Source: a virus. From it: a DNA stretch of 64,000 bases. The position numbers and the translations under genes were made by a program. Positions 1-8,213 of the stretch are shown piece after piece. The notes beneath the pieces were generated by a model. The model did not search any database, had not been told where the DNA came from, and saw nothing but the letters and a program-made list of their open reading frames with translations. Each line of letters starts with the position of its first letter. Position 1 is the first letter of the stretch. Location of the stretch: positions 57,190 through 121,189 of the IMG/VR virus record IMGVR_UViG_3300035703_000027; one strand, given 5' to 3'.

Positions 1-242
1 CTTGGCTTGCACAGGGCGTCGCCCGCCTTGCGTTTGAGCCGGCCGCTGGCGATCGCCTCGGCCACGACGATGTGGTCGCCGCCGTCATTGGTGGCAGTTT
101 GCGACCAGCCCATATAGGCGTGCTTCACGACCGTCGGGAACGGCAGCCGCGCACGGAGCGCTTCGCCGGCCGCCAGGAAACCCTGCTTGGTCGCATCCGC
201 GGCAGCACTGGCCTCGATCTCGTACTCGGTGATGGTGCTCAT
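1..242 (-). CDS. Hypothetical protein, 3' end outside window
   Basis: A minus-strand gene enters from beyond the left edge; 80 codons are visible. The ATG at 242 has GGAGG seven bases upstream. The visible protein starts MSTITEYEIEASAAAD and ends in a basic stretch (GRLKRKAGDALCKP). I do not recognise a family. It is the last visible member of the minus-strand left-arm series, 26 bases after the preceding gene. Confidence 0.7.
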   Translation of the reverse strand, partial: MSTITEYEIEASAAADATKQGFLAAGEALRARLPFPTVVKHAYMGWSQTATNDGGDHIVVAEAIASGRLKRKAGDALCKP

Positions 243-268
243 GGGGAGCCTCCTTTCGGTGGCCTTCC

Positions 269-478
269 CTATCCACCCGTGCCCGGGTTTATGCGCAGCC
301 GGTCCGCGGCGGCACCCATCTTGATGAGGTCCAGCGGCGCGACCCAGCGCCGGACCCCATCGTCGAAGCGCACCTCGACGCCGCGCTCGTCCACGGCCAG
401 GACCACGCCCTGCCGCAGCCCGCGCTCGTTGGGCACGGGCCGCCCCACGCGCTGCCCGGGCGCGATCGCCTCCGACAT
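269..478 (-). CDS. Small SH3/Tudor-like hypothetical protein
   Basis: A 69-residue protein. The start ATG at 478 overlaps the TGA of the upstream gene by one base (TGATG), and AAGGGGG precedes it; an in-frame GTG at 481 is the alternative start. The sequence GVVLAVDERGVEVRFDDGVRRWVAP alternates hydrophobic and charged residues like a small SH3, KOW or Tudor beta-barrel. This is a fold impression only. Translational coupling to the 478-705 gene suggests a joint role. Function unknown. Confidence 0.65.
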   Translation of the reverse strand: MSEAIAPGQRVGRPVPNERGLRQGVVLAVDERGVEVRFDDGVRRWVAPLDLIKMGAAADRLRINPGTGG

Positions 479-705
479 CACGCCCCCTTGCCGACCGCCA
501 GCGGCAGCGCGAGTTGGCCCTGCAACGCCGGCAGGCCAAGCCCCCCCGCAAAGCGCTGCAACGCGATACCCGCCTCGCCCCGGGCGACCACCACCGTGAT
601 GGCCTCGCCGGGTGCCTGCGAGACGCTCACGACCTCCAGCGGCAGCCCGCGGGCCTCCAGCGCTGCGACGAGCGCGTGAATGGGTTGCTCCAGTAAATGC
701 TGCAC
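478..705 (-). CDS. Small hypothetical protein, GTG start
   Basis: A 75-residue protein starting at GTG 705, with GAGGG five bases upstream. It reads MQHLLEQPIHALVAALEARG followed by beta-prone hydrophobic stretches (LEVVSVSQAPGEAITVVVARG). It is coupled to the next gene by a TGATG overlap. No family recognised. It lies downstream of the lipoprotein gene at 742-1311 and is probably co-transcribed with it. Confidence 0.6.
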   Translation of the reverse strand: MQHLLEQPIHALVAALEARGLPLEVVSVSQAPGEAITVVVARGEAGIALQRFAGGLGLPALQGQLALPLAVGKGA

Positions 706-741
706 GGTTCCCTCAGCAGACCAGTTACCCGCCCGCGGGGC

Positions 742-1311
742 TCAGGGCACGAGCTTGAACGACTGCACGACCCGTTTCAGGTCGGCCTGGATGCGGGGGA
801 CCAGCTCGGCGTTGGCCGTGTCGTAGGTCGCCAGGATGACGAACAGGTTGTCGGTCACGTAGACGTGGTGGTTCTTCTTCAGCAGCCGGTGCGTGCCCCA
901 CGCCTCGCACGCCTGCCGCTCGCCGATCGTGAGCGTTTCCTGGTTCATCGGTGTGTGCATGTCTTTGAGCACCGCAACCGCCCCGTCGCACAGCTTGGCG
1001 GGATCGATGGTGCTCTCAGCCTGCACCCGCATCACGCTGACAATCAGGTGGATGCCGCGCGCGTACTCGGCGCCAACGCTGACGAGGTTCAGGTCGAGAT
1101 TGCCGGCCTTGGGCTTCACCGTCCAGCCTGTCGGGTGCTCCAGCGTGAAGCCGTCCGCGCGGCCGTCATACAGCGCGTAGGCTGCCTGGCCGGAGGCGGC
1201 GGGCGCTGCGGCCAGGGTGTCGGGCGTCGGGGCCGCGGCCGGGGTGGTGGGCGTGGCCTGGCACGCGGCCAGCACGGCGGTCAGGGCGATCGCCAGGACG
1301 ATGGGCTTCAC
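742..1311 (-). CDS. Predicted lipoprotein (PsbP/DUF1795-like impression)
   Basis: A 189-residue protein starting at GTG 1311, with GAGGTG upstream. The N-terminus (MKPIVLAIALTAVLAAC) is a lipoprotein signal peptide with lipobox LAAC and lipidated Cys17. An Ala/Pro/Thr-rich linker follows, then a globular domain whose opening DGFTLEHPTGWTVKP resembles PsbP/DUF1795-type proteins (inference). Phage lipoproteins often sit in the host envelope and block superinfection, but nothing here proves that role. A promoter with a flanking direct repeat lies directly upstream. Confidence 0.7.
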   Translation of the reverse strand: MKPIVLAIALTAVLAACQATPTTPAAAPTPDTLAAAPAASGQAAYALYDGRADGFTLEHPTGWTVKPKAGNLDLNLVSVGAEYARGIHLIVSVMRVQAESTIDPAKLCDGAVAVLKDMHTPMNQETLTIGERQACEAWGTHRLLKKNHHVYVTDNLFVILATYDTANAELVPRIQADLKRVVQSFKLVP

Positions 1312-1344
1312 GGGGACACCTCGCGTTCGGAAAGGGGGAGCCCC

Positions 1345-1384
1345 ATGGTAGCCCGCCAGTTGTCAGACTTGTCAACGCCAGTTG
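1345..1384 (-). promoter_or_regulatory. Sigma70-like promoter with direct repeat, lipoprotein gene
   Basis: On the minus strand TTGACA (1370-1375) is followed after 19 bases by TACCAT (1345-1350), ahead of the GTG at 1311. Two copies of CAACTGGCG (1376-1384 and 1354-1362, 22-bp period) flank the -35 box, one just upstream and one inside the spacer, as expected of a regulator site. The spacer is longer than the usual 17 bases. Confidence 0.45.
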
Positions 1385-1416
1385 AAAGCCCTCCCGCCCC
1401 GAGGGGCGGAAGGGCT
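1385..1416 (-). terminator. Intrinsic terminator after EF-hand lipoprotein gene
   Basis: An inverted repeat of 14-base arms (1387-1400 and 1403-1416) has one C-A mismatch and a 2-base loop. On the minus strand it is followed by TTT. It sits between the 1571-2017 gene and the promoter of the 742-1311 gene, so it would end the upstream transcript. Confidence 0.55.
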
Positions 1417-1570
1417 CAAGGAGCCGGTGCACCAGCACCTGCATGAACGCGCCGGGGGCAAGCTCCGGCCTGCTCTCCTATTCAAACCAGTTCCAGCCCC
1501 CAGGTTGCCCGATGCCCCCTCAGCGTAACACGGCGCGCTGCACGCACGCTGCACGTTTGCACCGTGCACG

Positions 1571-2017
1571 CTACCGGGTTCCCCCGCACCACTTTTTTCC
1601 GTAGACGCGGCGCCGGATTCCACGCTCGTCCATCTCCATATTGGTGTGGTTGTAGCCCTCCGCCGTGAAGCCGAACGCCATGTACTCCGCCTCGCTGATG
1701 TAGCCGTTCCGGTTGGCGTCGAGCCGGGCGAAGGCCTCGTCGCACATCGGCGACGGCAGCGGATACGGGAAGCCCTTGGGGTAGAAATCGTAGGGCACCG
1801 GCGCCCTGGGGGTGGGAGTGGGGCTCGGGGCCGGGCTCCGGGTGATGAGCATCGGCCGCCCCAGCGGAGCCGGGGTGCCGCTGGCGGTGGTGCGGGTGCT
1901 GGGGGCGGCGGAGGCGCCGCCGAGGCTGATCAGGGCGGGCACGGGCGTGCCGGCCGGCACCTGAATGACACAGGCACACAGCGCCAGCGCCGCGGTAATC
2001 AACAGGGGGATGCGCAT
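1571..2017 (-). CDS. Predicted lipoprotein with a single EF-hand
   Basis: A 148-residue protein. ATG at 2017 is chosen over more upstream starts because GAGGAG lies nine bases before it and a signal peptide begins exactly there (MRIPLLITAALALCAC, lipobox ending at Cys16). A Pro/Thr/Ser-rich linker follows. Residues 100-111 read DANRNGYISEAE, a canonical EF-hand calcium loop with D1, N3, N5, G6, I8 and E12 in place. A surface-anchored calcium-binding protein is the simplest reading. No partner EF-hand is visible, which is unusual because EF-hands normally pair. Confidence 0.7.
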   Translation of the reverse strand: MRIPLLITAALALCACVIQVPAGTPVPALISLGGASAAPSTRTTASGTPAPLGRPMLITRSPAPSPTPTPRAPVPYDFYPKGFPYPLPSPMCDEAFARLDANRNGYISEAEYMAFGFTAEGYNHTNMEMDERGIRRRVYGKKWCGGTR

Positions 2018-2147
2018 CGGGTGCTCCTCTCGGGTGGTCCGGCCGTCGTGTTGTCTCATGTGATAAACTTTACCCCGCCGGGCAAGGGCAGGGGTCCCCA
2101 TCCCGGGCGCCAGAGAATTATGCGGGCCGCGGCCCGGGGGAGGCGTC

Positions 2148-2474
2148 GTGCGCGGGGTAGACCTGTATCCCTGGCTGCGGTTCTACGTGGCTGTGCTGCG
2201 GTGCTTCAACGGGCTGTCGCTGGGCGGCCTGGTGGTGTTCGTGGTCGCCGCCACCTACGGCACCCTGCAACTGCCCCCGCTGTTCGCGGCGCTGGGCACG
2301 GCGTGGGCCCTGCTGGTCGTCGTCGCCCCGTGGCTCATGTCCATCGCGGTGCTGGGGGTGTTCCACGAGGCCGCCGCCGCCCTTGCGGACCTCGCCGAGG
2401 CCGCCGCCGAGGCGGCCCTTCACGCCGGGCGCATCGAGCGGGGGCTTGCAGCGCCCGCGTCGCACGCGTCGTGA
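2148..2474 (+). CDS. Small membrane protein, two TM segments
   Basis: A 108-residue plus-strand protein starting at GTG 2148 with GGGGGAGG upstream. Two hydrophobic segments (about residues 24-42 and 46-68, e.g. LGGLVVFVVAATYGTL and ALGTAWALLVVVAPWL) are followed by an Ala/Glu-rich amphipathic tail. The gene diverges from the minus-strand lipoprotein gene. It could be an envelope or holin-like protein, but nothing proves this. Confidence 0.55.
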   Translation: MRGVDLYPWLRFYVAVLRCFNGLSLGGLVVFVVAATYGTLQLPPLFAALGTAWALLVVVAPWLMSIAVLGVFHEAAAALADLAEAAAEAALHAGRIERGLAAPASHAS

Positions 2475-2504
2475 TCGCACGCTGCGCGCCTGCTGCGTGC
2501 AGGC

Positions 2505-2544
2505 GGCAATTCAGGCGCCGGCGGGCGTGCGGGGCTCTAGAATG
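2505..2544 (+). promoter_or_regulatory. Phage bipartite promoter, weaker copy (N27)
   Basis: CGGCAAT (2505-2511), 27 bases, then TAGAAT (2539-2544), 19 bases before the ATG at 2563. Compared with the consensus TGGCAA-N28-TANNNT it has one mismatch in the upstream box and a spacing one base shorter. Confidence 0.4.
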
Positions 2545-2562
2545 GGAGCGGAGGAACGCCCC

Positions 2563-4848
2563 ATGCTGCTGGTCCCGGTTCGCTCATCCCTCTCGCTCTC
2601 GGCCTACCTGACGCTGCTCAAGGCCCTGATCCAGGTCAAGGCCCACACCCGCAAGGATGGGACGCGGGTCCAGGCGCACACGCGCAACATCCAGTCGAGG
2701 GCCGAACGCCGCGAGCTGGTCGAGGCCCTCGCCAAGAAGATGGGGAGCGGCGAGCACACGCGCCACGCCACCCTGGCGTCCGCGGTCGGCGCGGCGCGCT
2801 TCGCCTCGCGCGCCAACGGCAAGGCCGTGCACGTCTACGAGCACGCCGACGGCGGCTGGGTGGCGACGCACGACGAGACGCACACCGAGGGCCACGACGA
2901 GAAGATCGTGGCCCACAAGGGCAAGGCGCGGCTGCACCGGGCGGGCGAGGCCTCGCGCAGCCTGGCGCACCTCAAGGGTCCGATTGCCGAGCACGTCGAG
3001 AAGCCGTTTGTGCCCAAGGTCAAGCCGGCCCGCCCCAAGGCGGAAAAGAAGCCGGCCCCGACGCCCGTGGCCCCCGCCCCGGGCAAGGTGGACTTCGGCG
3101 CGGAGAAAACGGTCAAGGGGGAGACGCACGTCCCCGTGACGGTGGACGGGCAGATGACGCACGCCTTGACGAAGGACCGCCAGACGGGAGTCTGGGCGTT
3201 GCAGCGCGTGGACGAGCGCGACCACCAGGGGCCGGTCAAGATGACGCTGGTGCGGGAGGGGATGACCCGAAAGGAAGCCCAGCAGTACGCCGCCGCCCTC
3301 GCCGGGAACGATGCGGGCGAGCTGGCCCGCGTGCACCAGTACGATCGCGGCGTGCCGGTGTCGGAGATGCCGCAACTCAAGCAGATGCGGGATTTCTCCG
3401 CACTGCTTACTGGGCAGGATGGAGAGGGGCGCACCTGGTACACGCAGGGGTACTACCTCTCAACGGCCAATCAGGATGACTACCTCCTGCCAGGCGCCCA
3501 AGAGCAACCGATGGTGCGCAGTGCCGGTGTGGTGGATGAGTTCATCCCAGCCGCCACCACCCCGGTCCACCCGGTCGCCTTCAAGACCTCGCCGACCAAC
3601 GGCCGAACAGGCGCCGTCGTGTTCGACAACGGCGCCGTTGCAAGCGCCGAATACGTCCAGCGGCTGATGAAGCTGCACCCCGGGGCCTCCTGGCACTACG
3701 GCACCACCGCGACCTCGGTTGCCGGCGTCCCGATCAACGGCGTGGGCGACGGCAGCTTCCCGTTCGTGCTGAAGGACCGCCACGGCGCGAACGTCGCCAT
3801 GCTGATGCCGCTGAAAGCAGAGGCCGGCAAGGACGGCCTCAAGGAGCTGGCCGACCAGGTGGCCGCCGGCTACCGCCCGGCCAGCATAAAGCCCGAAAAG
3901 CCCGGATATGAGGGGCCGGAGGGTAAAGATATGACCGACGACAACGCAGCGGAGAGGAAGGCAGGCAGTGACCTCCGGGCCGCCGTGGCGGACAAGAACG
4001 GCGCGGTCGCGAAGGCACGCATCCGCCTGCACGACGACGTGGCGGACATCTACGCCGTCAAGCACCCCGACGGGCACATCACCGCCACCGTGCACTGGGT
4101 CGAAGGACAAAAGGCGCGCACTCAGCCCCACAACAGCTTCAACCTGGAGGGGTTCACGTCCAGCTTCAGCGGACCCAGGAAGTGGGACACCATCACGGCG
4201 TTCAAGCGCGACCTGGATCGCAAGTTCGGGGGGAAGGGCTACGTTCATCCGAACTGGCGCGACGCCCACTACGAAAGCGAGCTTGAGGTACGCGACTTCA
4301 GCGAGGAGCACGCCAGGGCCGTCGCGATCAAGGAAAAGCGGCGCAGGGCCGAAGCAGACGCCTACCGAGCAGGTGAGTCGGGTCGCAATCAAAGCCAGCA
4401 GTCCCGTCCCGTCAACTTGGCCGAGGAGTTAGCCAGGCAGGCAGCCGTGGCGACCGGCGATCGCGCGGACCTCAAGCACCCGGCCACGCGCAAGGCCGTG
4501 GTGGACGACCTTAAGAAGCTCGACGTGCACACCCTGGCGCCGCGGGCGCGGTGGAACAACATCGACCCCGACGTGACGGGCAAGCAGCTCACCGCGCGCG
4601 TCCAGCTCAAGCGGGCCGTGCCGCACCAGATGACGTACATCAACCCGAACACGGGCGAGAACCAGGGCCGTCTGGTCGAGCATGACGGCTACGATCTTCA
4701 GTGGCACCCCGATCGGGGCGTCTCGCTCAAGAACGACGATGGCAAGAAGGTCTGGTCCGACCCGGCGGCCACGAAGGACCCCGTGGCTGCCGTGAAGGCC
4801 GCGCTTCAGGCCGCCAACGCGCTGCCGGATATGACCTACAAGTCCTGA
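2563..4848 (+). CDS. Large hypothetical protein, possible virion/ejection protein
   Basis: A 761-residue protein. ATG 2563 is chosen because GGAGG lies six bases upstream; an earlier in-frame ATG at 2541 lacks a site. The N-terminus has a hydrophobic stretch, then a repeat-like basic motif (VKAHTRKDGTRVQAHTR) seen in assorted phage virion proteins. A Lys/Pro-rich linker (about 155-185) separates several apparent globular segments, with a second charged region near 600-630. No enzyme motif was found. It stands alone on the plus strand inside a minus-strand arm with its own promoter, so it is expressed as a single unit. A virion-associated or ejected role is a guess. Confidence 0.7.
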   Translation: MLLVPVRSSLSLSAYLTLLKALIQVKAHTRKDGTRVQAHTRNIQSRAERRELVEALAKKMGSGEHTRHATLASAVGAARFASRANGKAVHVYEHADGGWVATHDETHTEGHDEKIVAHKGKARLHRAGEASRSLAHLKGPIAEHVEKPFVPKVKPARPKAEKKPAPTPVAPAPGKVDFGAEKTVKGETHVPVTVDGQMTHALTKDRQTGVWALQRVDERDHQGPVKMTLVREGMTRKEAQQYAAALAGNDAGELARVHQYDRGVPVSEMPQLKQMRDFSALLTGQDGEGRTWYTQGYYLSTANQDDYLLPGAQEQPMVRSAGVVDEFIPAATTPVHPVAFKTSPTNGRTGAVVFDNGAVASAEYVQRLMKLHPGASWHYGTTATSVAGVPINGVGDGSFPFVLKDRHGANVAMLMPLKAEAGKDGLKELADQVAAGYRPASIKPEKPGYEGPEGKDMTDDNAAERKAGSDLRAAVADKNGAVAKARIRLHDDVADIYAVKHPDGHITATVHWVEGQKARTQPHNSFNLEGFTSSFSGPRKWDTITAFKRDLDRKFGGKGYVHPNWRDAHYESELEVRDFSEEHARAVAIKEKRRRAEADAYRAGESGRNQSQQSRPVNLAEELARQAAVATGDRADLKHPATRKAVVDDLKKLDVHTLAPRARWNNIDPDVTGKQLTARVQLKRAVPHQMTYINPNTGENQGRLVEHDGYDLQWHPDRGVSLKNDDGKKVWSDPAATKDPVAAVKAALQAANALPDMTYKS

Positions 4849-4859
4849 GCAGCACGGCC

Positions 4860-4897
4860 GCGGCGCGCGCGCAGCATGCAAGCTGCACGCGCGCCGC
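4860..4897. terminator. Bidirectional hairpin between convergent genes
   Basis: Arms of 15 bases (4860-4874 and 4883-4897) pair with one C-A mismatch around an 8-base loop. The hairpin lies in the 52-base gap between the convergent genes ending at 4848 and 4901. There is no T-run, so it may act as a factor-dependent or collision terminator. It belongs to the GCGCAGC/GCTGCGC hairpin group seen in several left-arm gaps. Confidence 0.5.
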
Positions 4898-4900
4898 GTG

Positions 4901-5566
4901 CTAGAAGCGCATCCCCACCCCGACAAAGGGGCCGTGCCCGGCGGGCGCCCAGCTCCCCTGGTAGCCCAGGGCGGCGAACACCTTGTCCCCCGCGGCGATC
5001 GCGAGGCCGGCCTGGTTGAGGTTGGCCTCCACGTCCAGGCTCACCTCCAGCGCGCCGGCCGCCTGGGGCAGCACGTGCCAGTCCGCGAGGGGCCGCAGCG
5101 GCGTGCCGCGCACGAGCTGCACGTCGAGCGCCACCACGCCCGGGAACGTGCCCGCGAGCACCCCGAGCCGGGCGTGGGCCTCGGGCGCCTGGGGCCCAGC
5201 CTGCATGGGCATGGCCTGCATCAGCGGGGCCGGGTGCACGGTGGTCCGGGTCTTGGTGACGATCTTGATCACCTCGCCCGCGGGGCCCGGGGGCAGCGTG
5301 GGCACCGCGGAGGGCTCGCCCGGCTGTGCTGGCATCCCGGGCGGGCGCCCCGGCACCGCGGGGGTCGCTGTCGCCACGTGGCCGCCGGCCGGCCGCACGA
5401 CCACCACCTCCGTCGTCGTCTGCGTCTCCACCCAGGGCGTCGCCACCGGCGTGGGCTTACCCACCGGCGCCACCGGGGTGGGCTTGTCGCACCCGACGTG
5501 CTGGCTGGCCCACGTCAGTACGCCCAGGACCACCGCGCCGGCCGCGCCGGCCTTCTTCTTCTCCAT
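4901..5566 (-). CDS. Secreted/anchored Pro-rich hypothetical protein
   Basis: A 221-residue protein starting at ATG 5566 (GAGGAGGGCGTC upstream). The N-terminus MEKKKAGAAGAVVLGVLTWA is basic then hydrophobic, a signal or anchor sequence. Cys26 follows but is not a canonical lipobox. Residues 27-110 are Pro/Thr-rich. The C-terminal half is beta-prone and ends ...GPFVGVGMRF, like an outer-membrane or beta-structured tail. Spanin-like or surface roles are possible. It has its own bipartite promoter at 5593-5633. Confidence 0.6.
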   Translation of the reverse strand: MEKKKAGAAGAVVLGVLTWASQHVGCDKPTPVAPVGKPTPVATPWVETQTTTEVVVVRPAGGHVATATPAVPGRPPGMPAQPGEPSAVPTLPPGPAGEVIKIVTKTRTTVHPAPLMQAMPMQAGPQAPEAHARLGVLAGTFPGVVALDVQLVRGTPLRPLADWHVLPQAAGALEVSLDVEANLNQAGLAIAAGDKVFAALGYQGSWAPAGHGPFVGVGMRF

Positions 5567-5592
5567 GACGCCCTCCTCAACGAGACGCCCCC

Positions 5593-5633
5593 AGCATAGG
5601 CCCCGCCAGCCTCGCCGGGCGCCCGCGTTGCCA
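5593..5633 (-). promoter_or_regulatory. Phage bipartite promoter
   Basis: Minus strand: TGGCAAC (5627-5633), exactly 28 bases, TATGCT (5593-5598), then a Shine-Dalgarno site and the ATG at 5566. No TTGACA-like box sits at the usual -35 distance. Confidence 0.7.
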
Positions 5634-5670
5634 CCGCGCAGCACGCACGCGGCACTCGCGCTGCATGGTG

Positions 5671-5708
5671 GCAGCGTGCGCGCAGCGCCAGGGGTGCGCG
5701 CACGCTGC
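5671..5708 (-). terminator. GC-rich hairpin after thyX
   Basis: A perfect 13-bp inverted repeat (5671-5683 with 5696-5708) with a 12-base loop starts five bases past the thyX stop. No T-run follows. It belongs to the recurring GCAGCGTGC-type hairpins of the left arm. Confidence 0.5.
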
Positions 5709-5712
5709 GCGC

Positions 5713-6486
5713 CTATCGGACCGCCTTCAGCTTCGTCTCCAGGCTGGCCGGCAGCCCCTGGGGCTTCGCCTCGCGCAGCGCGAGGGCCTCCGTGCGCGAC
5801 AGCCGGACCCCGCCGCGCACGTGCTCCTCCCAGGCCGCCACCGCGGCCGGCACGTGCGGCGTGATGAGGTCCAGCAGCGCCTGCGCGTACACCTGGATCT
5901 CCTGCTGCGCGTGCGCGTCGATCCGCAGGCTGATGAACCGCAGCAGGTTGTGCAGGTCGATCCGCCAGTACCACTCCGTGTAGAGCGACAGCGGCAGCAC
6001 CAGCCGCGCCAGCTCGCGCGCGACCCCCGCCTCCAGCAGCCCGTCGTAGGCCGCATAGGCCTCCGCGTTCTGCATGGCGAGGGCCGCGATCGCCTCCTGT
6101 GCCACCTCGGGCGGCAGGGCCTCGCCGCTGCCTTGCCGGTTCACCGGGTCCTGCCCCTGGATGCGCCCGGGTTCGGGCTGGTAGAACACGTCCTTGAGCA
6201 CGCTGTAGCGCCCCGACACCTCGTTCACGCTCGCCATCCGGTGCCGCAGCCACTGCCGCGCCACGAACAGCGGCGCCCGCACGTGGAACTTGAACACCAC
6301 CATCTCCAGCGGCGTCGTGTGCTGGTTCCGCACCAGGTAGTCGATCAGGCGCGCGTCCTCGCGCACCGTCTTGGTGCCCTCGCCGTAGCTCACCCGCGCC
6401 GCCTGCACGATCGCGGCGTCGCTCCCCATCACGTCCACGAGCCGCACCAGCCCGTGGTCGAGCACCCGAATCGTCGCCTCGCTCAC
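5713..6486 (-). CDS. thyX: Flavin-dependent thymidylate synthase ThyX
   Basis: A 257-residue protein that converts dUMP to dTMP using FAD, NADPH and methylenetetrahydrofolate, supplying thymidylate for phage DNA. Residues 81-95 (RHRMASVNEVSGRYS) are the ThyX signature RHRxxSxNxxSxRYS. The C-terminal block around DLHNLLRFISLRIDAHAQQEI is also typical. The start is GTG 6486 with GGGGAGGG upstream; an in-frame ATG at 6549 would add 21 residues of unlikely leader. Cyanophages often carry ThyX (known). Length matches the family. Confidence 0.93.
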   Translation of the reverse strand: MSEATIRVLDHGLVRLVDVMGSDAAIVQAARVSYGEGTKTVREDARLIDYLVRNQHTTPLEMVVFKFHVRAPLFVARQWLRHRMASVNEVSGRYSVLKDVFYQPEPGRIQGQDPVNRQGSGEALPPEVAQEAIAALAMQNAEAYAAYDGLLEAGVARELARLVLPLSLYTEWYWRIDLHNLLRFISLRIDAHAQQEIQVYAQALLDLITPHVPAAVAAWEEHVRGGVRLSRTEALALREAKPQGLPASLETKLKAVR

Positions 6487-6630
6487 AGTGTCTTGCCCTC
6501 CCCTGTATGCCGCCGCCAGGTGGTAAACCCGGCGCATCCCGTCATGCACGATGCCCCATCCCTCGTTTGCTGCGTCCGTGCCGCCCGCGCGCAGCGTGCA
6601 CGCGACGTGCGCACGGCGGCCGTGCCGCTT

Positions 6631-7416
6631 TCAGCGCCACCGCGCCCGCAGTCGGTCCAGCGTCTGGCGCGCCAGGCGCCCGCAATCCTGGGCCGGCGCC
6701 TGGCTGTAGCCTCCCTGCTCGTCGCGCGGGCATTTCCAGTTTTCTTCCTTGGCGTAGTGGAGCAGGGCCTCCTTCGCCTCCAGCAGCTCTCGCTCCCGAC
6801 GCTCCACCGTCTCCAGTGCATCCGCCAGGGGCTGGACACTCCAGTCCCCGTCGCAGCGCGCGCCCTGGGCCTTGTGCTCGCGCAAGAAGGCGCGGGTCGC
6901 CTTCGCCACCGGCGCCGACGCACCCTTGCTGTGTTCCTCCAGCAGCCCTGCCGCCTCATCGAGCCGGCCTATCAGCGCATGGACCTGTTGCAAGGTTGCT
7001 TCATGCGCGCGGAGGATGGCGCCCTCGGCCTCCCAGTCCCGGAGCGCCGCCCGGGCCAGGGCCTCCTGAGCCTCCTGCCACTTTTCCGTGGCTGCGTGGG
7101 CTTGGTTGCGCACAACACGTCCCACGCGCTCGGCGAGCAGCTCGGCCATGGTCGCCTCGGACCACGCCGGCGGCGCCGACAGCGACAGCTTGGGCCGGCC
7201 ATCCGGCGCAAAGTTCATGTGCACCTGTACGGTGTTTGGCTCGTCCGATGGCACGAGGGTGCGCAATCGCGCCACCTCTTCGAGCAAATATTGGACGTTT
7301 TCCACCGCCTCCAGCGACAGCCGGAACAGCTCCGTCCTTTTGCTGGGCCATGGGCCGTGGTTCACTTCCTGCCACCAGGCGGCAATCTTCTCGATGTCGT
7401 AATGGTCGTTTGTCAT
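6631..7416 (-). CDS. Coiled-coil hypothetical protein
   Basis: A 261-residue protein with long Glu/Ala/Arg-rich helices, e.g. residues 95-200 around EKWQEAQEALARAALRDWEAE, that look like coiled coil. The N-terminus contains LLEEVARLR, reminiscent of the small EVERLR family elsewhere in this genome. A lone CPRDEQGGY near the C-terminus gives no complete zinc site. The ATG at 7416 overlaps the stop of the 7413-8213 gene by four bases, so the two are coupled. Function unknown. Confidence 0.65.
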   Translation of the reverse strand: MTNDHYDIEKIAAWWQEVNHGPWPSKRTELFRLSLEAVENVQYLLEEVARLRTLVPSDEPNTVQVHMNFAPDGRPKLSLSAPPAWSEATMAELLAERVGRVVRNQAHAATEKWQEAQEALARAALRDWEAEGAILRAHEATLQQVHALIGRLDEAAGLLEEHSKGASAPVAKATRAFLREHKAQGARCDGDWSVQPLADALETVERRERELLEAKEALLHYAKEENWKCPRDEQGGYSQAPAQDCGRLARQTLDRLRARWR

Positions 7417-8213
7417 GTCGATGCCTCGTCAGGGGTGTGCCAGTAGGCGAACGCCACCGGCACGCACTCGCGCGCCTTGAACGCCAGGCACTCGTAACCC
7501 ACGTCGCTCCCGGGGTTCGGCAGGCCCGCGGCGCACGTGCGGCATGCCAGGTCGCCCTTCTTGCGCCCGGCCACCTTGCAGACCGGACAAGCCCCCGTGG
7601 CCTTGCCCGTGTGGGGGGCCGCGAAGGACACCCCGCAGACCGTGCACTGCGCCACATGCTGCGAGGGCGGGGCGGACGGCTTGCGCAGCACCTTGGGGAT
7701 GGCCCCGCGGGGCTCGGGCTGCTTCTCGGGTGCCTTGCCACGGGCGCGCGCGAGCCCTTCGGCCAGGCTGGTGGCCTTGAGGGCCGCGAGCAACTGCGCC
7801 CGCTCCGCCTCCGCAGCCTGCGCGCGGCGTTCAAGCTGCGCGCACGTCGCTTCCAGGCTGCTCGCGCGCAGCGCCACGTCCCGCATCGGGGGGCCGGCCT
7901 GCGCCTTCAGGGGCGCCAGCTCGGCCTCTGCTGCGTCCGCGCGGCGCTTGTGCTGCTCGCATGCTGCGTCCATGTCGCGCAGGCGCTGCTCCAGCAGCTC
8001 GACCTCGCGCTCCTTCAGGCCCAGCCGGGCCCGCAGCACGCCGGCGCCGTCCGGGGCCTCGGTCAGCGCGGCGAGGCGCCCCTGCGCCTCGATGGCGCGC
8101 ACCTCGGCCGCCGCCGCCATCCGCACCACGTCGCACAGCTCGCGCAGGTGCAGGTGGGCGCGCTCCGACCAGTAGACGATCGCGCGCGTCACCTCCGTGT
8201 GGGCGTCAGCCAT
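7413..8213 (-). CDS. Coiled-coil protein with C-terminal zinc ribbon
   Basis: A 266-residue protein. ATG 8213 overlaps the end of the PP-loop gene by eight bases. Residues 1-150 are heptad-like (LKEREVELLEQRLRDMDAA; LEATCAQLERRAQAAEAE). The C-terminal third holds CTVCG, CPVCK and CRTC pairs, i.e. zinc-ribbon-like knuckles, ending near YECLAFKARECVP. It may bind nucleic acid or scaffold the neighbouring PP-loop enzyme. No named family. Confidence 0.65.
   Translation of the reverse strand: MADAHTEVTRAIVYWSERAHLHLRELCDVVRMAAAAEVRAIEAQGRLAALTEAPDGAGVLRARLGLKEREVELLEQRLRDMDAACEQHKRRADAAEAELAPLKAQAGPPMRDVALRASSLEATCAQLERRAQAAEAERAQLLAALKATSLAEGLARARGKAPEKQPEPRGAIPKVLRKPSAPPSQHVAQCTVCGVSFAAPHTGKATGACPVCKVAGRKKGDLACRTCAAGLPNPGSDVGYECLAFKARECVPVAFAYWHTPDEAST

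Noticed and set aside
2117-2124. TATGCG as a bipartite promoter -10 for the 2148 gene
   Set aside because: No TGGCAA box is found 27-28 bases upstream; the nearest similar string is off by four bases.
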